From assembly GCA_020029455.1 (NCBI GenBank), contig JAIBJH010000016.1:1-30943 (forward strand): DNA of 30,943 nt, in the 5' to 3' direction. Positions 1 through 5,767 of this stretch are shown here, one piece after another. The notes under the pieces are model-generated. The model did not search any database. It had not been told where the DNA came from and saw only the letters and a list, made by a program, of their open reading frames with translations. Position 1 is the stretch's first letter. Each line of letters begins with the position of its first letter. The stretch is from Hyphomicrobiales bacterium (lineage in GTDB: Bacteria > Pseudomonadota > Alphaproteobacteria > Rhizobiales > Aestuariivirgaceae). The translations under genes and the position numbers were made by a program.

Positions 1-1043
1 CGGTGGATGAGGCAGAGGCGGGCGACATCGTTGCCATCGCCGGTTTGGTGAAGGCGACCGTGTCGGATACCTTCTGTGATCCTTCCGTTACTGTGCCCAT
101 CGCAGCCACGCCCATTGACCCACCAACCCTTGCCATGGCGTTCCGCATCAACGACGGTCCGCTTGCGGGCCGCGAAGGCGACAAAGTGCAGTCCCGCGTC
201 ATCCGTGAGCGCCTGATGCGTGAAGCCGAAGGCAACATTGCCCTCAAAGTTTCCATGTCGGAAACCGAAACCGATGCCTTTGAGGTGGCGGGCCGTGGCG
301 AATTGCAGCTTGGCATTCTGATTGAAACCATGCGCCGCGAAGGTTTTGAACTCACCGTGGGCCGCCCACGCGTCGTCTTCAAGACCGATGAAAACACAGG
401 CGAGAAACTGGAACCCATCGAGGAAGTCATCGTCGACGTCGATGAAGACTATGCCGGTGTGGTTGTGCAGAAAGTCTCGGAGCGAAAGGGCGAACTTCGC
501 GACATGCGCCCGAGCGGAACAGGCCGTCAGCGTCTCGTCTTCCACGCGCCGACACGCGGCCTCATCGGATACCAGTCGGAACTGCTGTCCGATACGCGCG
601 GCACCGCCATCATGAACCGCCTCTATCATTCCTATGCGCCGTTCATGGGCGAAATTTCCGCCCGCCACACGGGTGCACTGATTTCAAACGGCGAGGGCGA
701 GGCCGTAGCCTATGCCATGTTCTACTTGCAGGACCGTGGCCCCATGTTCATCGATCCGGGCACCAAGGTCTACGCCGGCATGATTGTTGGTGAACACACG
801 CGCGGCAATGATCTTGAGCTCAATGTGCTGAAGGAAAAGAAGCTGTCCAACGTCCGCGCCTCCGGCAAGGACGAGGCCATGATCCTGACGCCGCCTGTTC
901 GCATGTCCCTTGAGAAGGCGCTCGCCTACATTGGCGAGGATGAATATGTCGAGGTGACGCCGAAATCGATCCGCTTGCGCAAGGCCGTGCTCGATCCCAC
1001 AGAGCGCAAGCGCCTCAGCCGTGCCAAGGAAGCCGCGGCGTAG
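1..1043 (+). CDS. typA: TypA/BipA ribosome-associated GTPase, C-terminal part (5' end outside window)
   Basis: This is the C-terminal ~346 residues of the translational GTPase TypA/BipA, which in the family is about 600 residues long and acts on the ribosome in stress and cold adaptation and in 50S assembly. The GTP-binding domain lies before the window. What remains corresponds to domains II, III and V and the TypA-specific C-terminal domain. Recognisable stretches are 'AFRINDGPLAGREG', 'AGRGELQLGILIETMRREGFE', 'PTRGLIGYQSELLSDTRGTAIMNR' in shorter parts, and 'NVRASGKDEAMILTPP'. The frame is open from base 3 with no start needed, so the GTG at base 3 is not the real start. The gene ends in TAG. 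It converges on the exported-protein gene and is separated from it by a cluster of hairpins. Identity is secure. Confidence 0.95.
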   Translation, partial: VDEAEAGDIVAIAGLVKATVSDTFCDPSVTVPIAATPIDPPTLAMAFRINDGPLAGREGDKVQSRVIRERLMREAEGNIALKVSMSETETDAFEVAGRGELQLGILIETMRREGFELTVGRPRVVFKTDENTGEKLEPIEEVIVDVDEDYAGVVVQKVSERKGELRDMRPSGTGRQRLVFHAPTRGLIGYQSELLSDTRGTAIMNRLYHSYAPFMGEISARHTGALISNGEGEAVAYAMFYLQDRGPMFIDPGTKVYAGMIVGEHTRGNDLELNVLKEKKLSNVRASGKDEAMILTPPVRMSLEKALAYIGEDEYVEVTPKSIRLRKAVLDPTERKRLSRAKEAAA

Positions 1044-1059
1044 AACCCTTGTCTCTCCA

Positions 1060-1110
1060 TGGGCCGACTTGATCGGCCCACCCAGACTGGGTCGGCGGGT
1101 CAAGCCTGCC
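1060..1110. terminator. Hairpin cluster between convergent genes (candidate bidirectional terminator)
   Basis: Three adjacent inverted repeats sit just after the typA stop. The first is a perfect 8-bp stem, TGGGCCGA/TCGGCCCA with a 5-nt loop (1060-1080). The second is CCCA/TGGG (1081-1091). The third is a CGGCGGG/CCTGCCG stem of 7 pairs with one G-U (about 1092-1110). No T-run follows in either direction, so this is not a textbook intrinsic terminator. Its place between two convergent genes still suggests a role in ending or protecting both transcripts. Confidence 0.45.
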
Positions 1111-1141
1111 GATGGAGAAATTTGGTAGTTGTTGCGTCAGT

Positions 1142-1744
1142 TTACTCCCCGCAGCCGCTGTTGGCGGCAATCCCTTCCGTCACCGTTCCGGGATTGGCGA
1201 AGAACACCGGTTTTCCAACCTTGCACGAAAACGCTTCCGCCGCCGTATCCGCCAGCCAGCGCGCCTTTTCGTTGGCTTTGGGATAGCCGCCTTCTACATA
1301 GCCCATATGGCAGGAGTCCTCTGCCTCCAGCTTAGTGACGACGAGCCAGCTCTTCTGCTTGTTTGAATCTTCCGGGTCATAGGAGACGGACCAGCGGAGG
1401 ATTGTGGCAATGGGCTTACCGTCCTTGCGCCGCCACTCGATCTTGTTGCCGACGCTGTTGAAGCCGCCGAATGTCTGCCGCGCCGCGCAGTGATCACCTG
1501 ACTCCGTGCCGAAGGAAACGAAGCTGCGCAGGTCTCCCTCGGCAAAGGTCACAACATAGTTGCCGTAGCCGCCGCACTCGAAGGCAACACTGTCATTGGG
1601 CTCACCTTCAACAGGTGCAGGCGTTAAATTCGTGCAGTTCTTCTTGTCGTTGAAGTTGAGGTCCGTATAGGCGCTGTCAAATCCGGCAAGCGCCGGTGTT
1701 GCCAGCAACATCGCGCCACACAAAATAACAAAGCGCATTTTCAT
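1142..1744 (-). CDS. Exported hypothetical protein with six cysteines
   Basis: A 200-residue protein of no family I recognise. The start ATG at 1744 is chosen because it overlaps the stop of the DUF167 gene as ATGA and gives a clean Sec signal peptide: MKMRF, a hydrophobic core (VILCGAMLLATP), then ALA before GF at about residue 20. A longer reading frame upstream adds residues without a signal character. The mature part holds six cysteines (in NCTNL, FECGG, DHCAA, DSCHM, FSCKV and SGCGE contexts), which suggests up to three disulfides in the periplasm. It is the third gene of a YggT-DUF167 operon. Nothing in the sequence gives a function; the neighbours suggest envelope housekeeping at most. 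Confidence 0.8.
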   Translation of the reverse strand: MKMRFVILCGAMLLATPALAGFDSAYTDLNFNDKKNCTNLTPAPVEGEPNDSVAFECGGYGNYVVTFAEGDLRSFVSFGTESGDHCAARQTFGGFNSVGNKIEWRRKDGKPIATILRWSVSYDPEDSNKQKSWLVVTKLEAEDSCHMGYVEGGYPKANEKARWLADTAAEAFSCKVGKPVFFANPGTVTEGIAANSGCGE

Positions 1745-2031
1745 TCCTTCTTCAGCCCTTCCAGCCAAACCTGCACCGCTTCAACATGCGAGGCAAGGCG
1801 GAAGGATTTGTTGCGATTGGTTTCGCCAGAAACAAGTTCAAAGGCTGACTTGGGTACCCGCGCTGACTTCGCCAGCAGTGCCACGATGGCGTCGTTCGCC
1901 TTGCCGTTTTCCGGAGCCACGGTGACGCGCACCAAGAGCGCACCCTCACGCCAACCCTTGATTTCGTCACGCGAAGCCTTGGGCGTTGCCTTCACATCAA
2001 GGAAAGTTCCGCGCGGTGTCGGCCGCAACAT
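1741..2031 (-). CDS. DUF167 (YggU-type) family protein
   Basis: A 96-residue protein of the DUF167/YggU family. These are small cytoplasmic alpha/beta proteins of unknown function that often accompany yggT. The family core is visible as 'VKATPKASRDEI', 'VRVTVAPENGKANDAIVALLA' and 'LVSGETNRNKSFRL', and length is normal for the family. The ATG at 2031 lies five bases after the stop of the YggT gene, and its stop overlaps the start of the exported-protein gene. The three are therefore very probably one transcript. Function is unknown in the family; no catalytic residues can be named. Confidence 0.88.
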   Translation of the reverse strand: MLRPTPRGTFLDVKATPKASRDEIKGWREGALLVRVTVAPENGKANDAIVALLAKSARVPKSAFELVSGETNRNKSFRLASHVEAVQVWLEGLKKE

Positions 2032-2036
2032 GGCCG

Positions 2037-2327
2037 TCAGCCCAAGAGGGGCGGCACGTAATAGATGATGAGATAACGCACGAACTGCAGCCCGATGAGC
2101 GCAATAATGGGCGAGATGTCGAGTCCGCCCATGTTCGGCAGCAAGTTACGGATGGGGGCAAGTACCGGCTCAGTCAGCGCGGCGAGCCCCCGCAGGATCG
2201 CCCGCACCGTGGGGTTCGAATAGTTGATGATGCCGAAATGCACGAGCCAACTTGAAATCACTGCAGCGAGGATGATGTAGAAGTAGAGGTCGAGCAGGGT
2301 AAGTATAAGCCAGATGAAGGGATTCAT
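2037..2327 (-). CDS. YggT family integral membrane protein
   Basis: A 96-residue membrane protein of the YggT family (Pfam YGGT). Two hydrophobic segments are evident: about residues 3-28 (FIWLILTLLDLYFYIILAAV) and about 70-92. Between them is the family signature, 'ISSWL' followed by 'LRGLAALTEPVLAPIRNLLP'. Members in other bacteria have been linked to osmotic tolerance, cell-division protein placement or plastid cytochrome assembly, and no role can be chosen here. It is the first gene of a three-gene minus-strand operon with DUF167. It is divergent from the tRNA-Ala gene, about 110 bases away, so its promoter must lie in or near 2328-2436. Confidence 0.9.
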   Translation of the reverse strand: MNPFIWLILTLLDLYFYIILAAVISSWLVHFGIINYSNPTVRAILRGLAALTEPVLAPIRNLLPNMGGLDISPIIALIGLQFVRYLIIYYVPPLLG

Positions 2328-2436
2328 GGGGTCCGCCAGTTGTTGCCGCAGATGTAGGGCCTTGGCGCGGCCTTCGCAAGCACCTGAACTTGACGGCTTT
2401 TGCTAGCCTTTCTAAAAGCCTTCTGCCTTCGTGGAA

Positions 2437-2512
2437 GGGGCGGTAGCTCAGTTGGTAGAGCGCGGCGTTCGCAATGCCGAGGTCAGGGGTTCGATCCCCC
2501 TTCGCTCCACCA
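2437..2512 (+). tRNA. tRNA-Ala(CGC), CCA encoded
   Basis: All arms fold by eye. The acceptor stem is GGGGCGG/TCGCTCC, with the G3-U70 wobble that is the alanine identity element and A73. The D-arm is GCTC/GAGC with an AGTTGGTA loop. The anticodon stem is CGGCG/TGCCG around loop TTCGCAA, giving anticodon CGC. The T-arm is AGGGG/CCCCT around TTCGATC, and CCA is encoded at 2510-2512. The CGC anticodon reads GCG alanine codons. Total length is 76 nt. Confidence 0.96.
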
Positions 2513-2569
2513 GGCTTCGCTCTTCGAGCATCGCCCGGCACAGCCAATCCTAGTCCATGAAATTAGTCC

Positions 2570-2599
2570 TTGACACCGCGCGGTGAAAATGCTACTTCT
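2570..2599 (+). promoter_or_regulatory. Candidate sigma-70 promoter with palindromic operator in the spacer
   Basis: A perfect -35-like TTGACA lies at 2570-2575. Seventeen bases later (2593) comes TACTTC, a weak -10. The spacer contains a perfect 10-bp palindrome, ACCGCGCGGT (2575-2584), where a dimeric repressor could sit. The element faces the structured leader and the diguanylate cyclase gene downstream. The -35 and spacing are good, but the -10 is poor, so this is a candidate only. Confidence 0.35.
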
Positions 2600-2810
2600 C
2601 GCTACATTCCAGAAGTGGGTCACCGCTCCCACCCCTCGCCCAACAATAGTCTTGAGAAGATCACGAAGACGACGTTGGTAGATAGGGCCTGCACGGAACC
2701 ATCAGTAAACTTCTGTTCTAGCCGGGATGCAGAAGGCGAAAGCCTGGCGCAAGGAAACTGCGGGAAACCGGATGCTACTTCTGGGTGCATTTGGCATTAG
2801 AAATGCAAAT
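2600..2810 (+). ncRNA. Structured 5' leader of the diguanylate cyclase gene (class not recognised)
   Basis: This gene-free stretch carries dense local pairing. GTGGG/CCCAC (2615-2632) forms a hairpin. ATGC/GCAT plus AGAAG/CTTCT (2727-2735 with 2778-2790, bulge GGGT) closes a junction. That junction holds a GAAA tetraloop hairpin GGC-GAAA-GCC (2735-2744) and a stem CTGG/CCGG with CGCA/TGCG (2744-2771) containing GGAAA bulges. The 11-mer ATGCTACTTCT occurs at both 2589-2599 and 2772-2782, so the AGAAG strand near 2732 or 2611 has alternative partners. This looks like a folded regulatory leader. It lacks the CGCAAAGCC core expected of a class I c-di-GMP riboswitch, and I could not fit it to another class. 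Confidence 0.35.
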
Positions 2811-2887
2811 TCTTGCGTCGCTTTCCTCACTCAAGCGCGCTGACTGACCCCTTGTTGATGCGTTCCGGAACAACAAATGAGAACGAG

Positions 2888-3883
2888 ATGGCACTAGGCG
2901 CTGAATGTGAAAGGCAGATTGCATCATTGCAGCAAGAGTTGGATGCCGCACGCAGCCAGCTGAGGCTCTATGAGGCTTTGATACAGCACTTTCCTGGAGG
3001 CATCATTCTCACAGACAGCAATCTCAATGTTGTCTTGTGCAATGAGTATCAGAAGCAGCTTCTCGATTATCCGTCAAATTTGTTTGCGAACAGGACACCC
3101 ACATTGCTTGAACTTTTCCATTTCAATGCAATGCGTGGTGAATATGGGCCAGGGCGGCCGGAAGACCTGGTGGCAGCAAAGATGCAGTTGGTCGAAAAGC
3201 GCATTTCTCATGTCTTTGAGCGCAGCCGGCCGGATGGCCGCGTGCTTGAAATACGTGGCACGCCATTGCCGGAAGGCGGATTTGTATCGACTTACAATAA
3301 TGTTACGGAGCGCCGGCGAACCCAGGAAATGGTGGCAAAGATGGCCACACACGATGAACTTACGCAGCTGGCGAACCGCTACATGTTACGGCAGCACTAC
3401 GAGACATTGGCAGCCAGGGCCGCGAGAGGCGAAGGTTTCGCCGTGCACTGTATTGATCTCGATGACTTCAAGCCTGTCAATGACAGGCATGGCCACGCCA
3501 TGGGAGACGAAATTTTGAAGCTGGCCGCCGGGCGAATTTCCAAAGCAGTCCGGCAAGCCGATATTGTCGCCCGTGTCGGCGGCGACGAGTTTGTCATCCT
3601 GCAGGCTTGCGTGTCTTCAAGTCATGAGGCGGCAGTCTTGGCGATGCGGGTCCTTGAAGTCATTTCCGAACCATTTGAGGTGGGCGAAATTCAACTCCGC
3701 ATCACCGCCTCAATTGGCGTCACTCTTTCGAACCACTATTTGGGCGCCATGGACCTTGAAAGCATGATGGCGATGGCAGACGGAGAAATGTACGCTTGCA
3801 AGCGAAATGGCAAGAATGCGGTTCGAGTGCCGGGTATTTCAAACGCTGAACATCCAATGATGCTTCAATACTCTGCGTTTTAG
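2888..3883 (+). CDS. PAS-GGDEF diguanylate cyclase
   Basis: A predicted cytoplasmic enzyme that joins two GTP into cyclic di-GMP. From the ATG at 2888 it has 331 residues: a short coiled coil (about 5-27), a PAS-like sensor domain (about 30-143, 'PGGIILTDSNLNVVLCNEYQ' onwards), and a GGDEF domain (about 148-325). The catalytic GGDEF motif is intact at about 231-235. An RxxD inhibitory site (RQAD) lies exactly five residues before it, so product feedback is likely. No EAL domain or membrane segment is seen. Start choice is uncertain: ATG 2858 and TTG 2813 are in frame, but only 2888 has a GAG-type ribosome site. It stands alone, with a long structured leader before it and a repeat after it. 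A link to motility is inferred from position only. Confidence 0.88.
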   Translation: MALGAECERQIASLQQELDAARSQLRLYEALIQHFPGGIILTDSNLNVVLCNEYQKQLLDYPSNLFANRTPTLLELFHFNAMRGEYGPGRPEDLVAAKMQLVEKRISHVFERSRPDGRVLEIRGTPLPEGGFVSTYNNVTERRRTQEMVAKMATHDELTQLANRYMLRQHYETLAARAARGEGFAVHCIDLDDFKPVNDRHGHAMGDEILKLAAGRISKAVRQADIVARVGGDEFVILQACVSSSHEAAVLAMRVLEVISEPFEVGEIQLRITASIGVTLSNHYLGAMDLESMMAMADGEMYACKRNGKNAVRVPGISNAEHPMMLQYSAF

Positions 3884-3923
3884 AGTCTGATCACAGTCAA
3901 TTGGGGCGGATACCGAACTGCAA

Positions 3924-4103
3924 TCCCTCCCCTTGACCTGGCTAGGTCGAAGTGAAGCTTCAGCTTCGCCAAGGCGAGAGCGCGGGAAGGGTGGCGCGCA
4001 ATTTGTGCGCCGGGCGGGGGTGCAAAACACGGTGACCCCCTCCGTCGCCTGCGACGACACCCTCCGTAGAAGGGGGAGGAGGTTCATTTCAAAAATGATC
4101 CCG
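3924..4103 (+). repeat. GC-rich dispersed repeat, copy 1 (inverted relative to copy 2)
   Basis: This non-coding segment between the convergent cyclase and merR genes matches 5554-5702 in inverted orientation. Shared blocks in order are: ATCCCTCCCC at the left edge; TTGTGCGCCGGGCGGGG (4003-4019); GCAAAACA (4022-4029); CCCCTCCGTC; CCGTAGAA followed by GGGGAGGAG; and a trailing CATT, CAAA, ATGATC at the right edge. Copy 1 has an extra palindrome-rich insert near the left (TGAAGCTTCA within 3945-3970). Short reading frames here, such as one ending in residues like FVRRAGVQNTVTPSV, arise from the repeat and are not counted as genes. It may act as a bidirectional transcript end. Confidence 0.75.
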
Positions 4104-4109
4104 CTCTGG

Positions 4110-4550
4110 CTACTCCGCGGCAAGACCCAGTCTTGCTGATAAATCGCTGATTTGGGCTTCGAGATTTGACTGTGTTGCTTTCATCGTTGTGAGATGCTGG
4201 CTGAGAAAATCTCTGATCCTGGCAGAGTCGAGAGAAAGTGAATCTCCTTCCGCGGTATCATTGATGAGTTTGCCGATTGCCTGCAGCGGCAAGGCCAATT
4301 CACGCATGTATCTCACAAACTCAAGAGTCCTAAGGTCGTTTCTGCCATAGATGCGCAGCCGCCCCAATCGCTTGGGGCGAACGAGTCCAAGACGCTCGTA
4401 AAATCGTATTGTCTGCGGCTGAAGATTGAGCAGTTCGGCGATTTGACCAATCAGGAAGCAATCCGTTTCGTTCCTGCTGCCAGATCCCTGTCTCGTTTCA
4501 AAGTTGCCATCGCTTGTTTCCAGAAGTCCCTGCGCCCCACTGCCGTTCAT
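4110..4550 (-). CDS. MerR-family transcriptional regulator
   Basis: A 146-residue DNA-binding protein. The winged helix-turn-helix of the MerR family is clear at about residues 33-100, with 'IGQIAELLNLQPQTIRFYE' as the recognition helices and 'RLGLVRPKR..GRLRIYGRNDLRTLEFVRYMRELALPL' as the wing and following helices, given here in parts. Residues about 108-142 form the dimerisation coiled coil. There is no C-terminal effector domain. The only cysteine (about residue 31) lies before the HTH, so metal sensing of the MerR/CueR type is unlikely. A polar N-terminal extension of about 30 residues is unusual. The gene is divergent from ftcR and shares its 312-bp intergenic region, so it could act on itself or on ftcR. 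The inducer is unknown. Confidence 0.88.
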   Translation of the reverse strand: MNGSGAQGLLETSDGNFETRQGSGSRNETDCFLIGQIAELLNLQPQTIRFYERLGLVRPKRLGRLRIYGRNDLRTLEFVRYMRELALPLQAIGKLINDTAEGDSLSLDSARIRDFLSQHLTTMKATQSNLEAQISDLSARLGLAAE

Positions 4551-4862
4551 TTTCTTTGCTATCGCTCAACACTAGTTTTTTTTGGACAACCGACAATGTG
4601 CTGATTCATGTGACAACGTCCATCAACTGGATTCAACTTCAGAGTAGTGTTCGGTAATCAACTCAGGGAAACAGATGTCCCGTGATGCCCTGTTGCGCAG
4701 TTGATTGAGAGAGTTGAAGTAACTTCATCAAATGCAGGGAGCTGTAATCTAATACATTGATATATCTAGATAAAATACACTTGGTTTACGCCCTGTTAAC
4801 CATATGTCCGTTAGCCGTTTCATCTGCGGCCCACATGGCCCGCGGAATACCGGGAGAGACGG
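4551..4862. promoter_or_regulatory. Divergent merR/ftcR intergenic region
   Basis: This 312-bp region between two divergent regulator genes holds no gene I can support. It is AT-rich from about 4735 to 4780. It contains one CtrA-like box, described separately, near the ftcR end. MerR proteins usually bind a near-palindrome with a long 19-20 bp promoter spacer. I could not identify such a site with confidence. Confidence 0.6.
4785..4799 (+). promoter_or_regulatory. CtrA-like box before ftcR
   Basis: TTTACGCCCTGTTAA reads as TTTA-N7-TTAA, one mismatch from the CtrA consensus TTAA-N7-TTAA. It lies 63 bases before the ftcR ATG. The right half is followed by CCAT and, 16 bases after its first T, by TAG. 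This layout is shared with the two flagellin promoters in this window. CtrA itself is not in the window, so the binding factor is inferred. Confidence 0.5.
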
Positions 4863-5552
4863 ATGATAGTCGTTGTTGATGATCGCCCCATTGTTGCTGA
4901 GGCCTACAAGACCTCCCTCGGGCGGGAGGGCTACTCAGTGACATCATTTGATCCAAATGAGTTCCTTGAGTGGTTTCAATCGACAATGGATATTGATCTG
5001 AGTGCCGTTGAAGGCCTCGTGCTCGGCGAGTTTGCCGAGAGGATTTCAATCACCAAGACAATCAAGCAGAAGGCTGACGTGCCGACACTCGCGCTCAGCG
5101 ATGCAAATCTCCTTGAAAATACATTGAAGTTGTTTGAGGTCGGCATCGATGATGTTGTGCGCAAGCCCGTACATGCAAGAGAAATTGTGGCGCGCATCGC
5201 CGCGATACGCCGCAGGTCGAACAGCAGCAAGGCAGCCCTGTGGAGTGAAAACGGTCTTGTAGTCTATGGTGGTGGCAGGGCGCCGGAAGTGAACGGTGAG
5301 GCCCTGCAAATTCCGCGGCGTGAGCTCAGAATTCTCGAATATCTCGCTGCCAACAGGGGCAGGCGCGTGACGCGTTCGCAGATCTTTGATTCGGTTTACG
5401 GTGTCTTCGATGAAAAGGTCGAGGAATGTGTTGTCGAAAGCCACATCAGCAAGCTGCGCCGGAAACTGAGAGCAGCAATGGGATATGACCCAATCGATAC
5501 GCAGAGATTTCTCGGCTACCAGCTGTTGAGCAGGACAGCTTCAGCAGCCTAG
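4863..5552 (+). CDS. ftcR: FtcR/Rem flagellar response-regulator-like transcription factor
   Basis: A 229-residue OmpR-type protein close to FtcR of Brucella and Rem of Sinorhizobium, which activate flagellar genes. The receiver-like domain covers residues 1-115. It keeps the acidic pair D6/D7 and the 'RKPVHAREI' lysine (K101), but the usual phospho-acceptor aspartate is replaced by E56 in 'VEGLVLGEF'. The C-terminal winged helix (about 125-225) has the signatures 'IPRRELRILEYLAANRGRR' and 'VVESHISKLRRKLR'. An always-on or phosphorylation-independent mode is likely from the missing aspartate. It is divergent from merR, has a CtrA-like box upstream and a dispersed repeat downstream. In some rhizobia this gene sits next to flgE; here it is about 23 kb away from it. 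Confidence 0.93.
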   Translation: MIVVVDDRPIVAEAYKTSLGREGYSVTSFDPNEFLEWFQSTMDIDLSAVEGLVLGEFAERISITKTIKQKADVPTLALSDANLLENTLKLFEVGIDDVVRKPVHAREIVARIAAIRRRSNSSKAALWSENGLVVYGGGRAPEVNGEALQIPRRELRILEYLAANRGRRVTRSQIFDSVYGVFDEKVEECVVESHISKLRRKLRAAMGYDPIDTQRFLGYQLLSRTASAA

Positions 5553-5553
5553 G

Positions 5554-5702
5554 CCGCGATCATCTTTGAATGGGTCTCCTCCCCTTTCTACGGGGGAAGT
5601 GTCATTACACAGCAATGACGGAGGGGATTACAGCTTGTTTTGCGATCCCCGCCCGGCGCACAAGATGTCCGCCCCCTCCCCGCGCTGCGCGGGGGAGGGA
5701 TG
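5554..5702 (-). repeat. GC-rich dispersed repeat, copy 2 (inverted relative to copy 1)
   Basis: This segment between the convergent ftcR and fliI genes matches copy 1 when read on the minus strand. The 17-mer TTGTGCGCCGGGCGGGG is at 5647-5663, GCAAAACA at 5636-5643 and the GTAGAA-GGGGAGGAG edge near 5577-5597. The left edge of copy 1 corresponds to a strong near-palindrome, CCCTCCCCGC/GCGGGGGAGGG (5674-5699), which can form a hairpin between two convergent genes. A short minus-strand frame across it encodes LVRRAGIAKQAVIPSV, the counterpart of the frame in copy 1. I treat that as a by-product of the repeat. Confidence 0.75.
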
Positions 5703-5767
5703 AAAGTTCGTTAATTGACTCAAGCGCCCCTTGCACATCGGACGCGCGGAGTGCCTTTGCGCTCCCG

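Noticed and set aside
2437..2512. tRNA-Ala as an integration site for a genomic island carrying the cyclase and regulators
   Set aside because: No integrase gene and no direct repeat of the tRNA 3' end was seen downstream in the window.
2570..2800. Plus-strand reading frame of 76 codons before the cyclase
   Set aside because: It has no family likeness and no ribosome site, and lies over the promoter candidate and the structured leader.
2600..2810. Class I c-di-GMP (GEMM) riboswitch upstream of the cyclase gene
   Set aside because: It has a GAAA tetraloop and a cyclase gene downstream, but the highly conserved CGCAAAGCC-type core is not present (the nearest string is CGCAAGGAAAC). I therefore call it only a structured leader.
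3933..4139. Short reading frames in the two repeats (3933-4139 plus; 5605-5841 minus; 5570-5803 plus)
   Set aside because: Their shared peptide (VRRAG, then TPSV/IPSV) comes from the repeat DNA itself. They run into neighbouring genes and lack ribosome sites.
4786..5049. Minus-strand frame of 87 codons over the ftcR promoter and start
   Set aside because: It overlaps ftcR coding sequence and the CtrA-like box, with no sign of a real protein.
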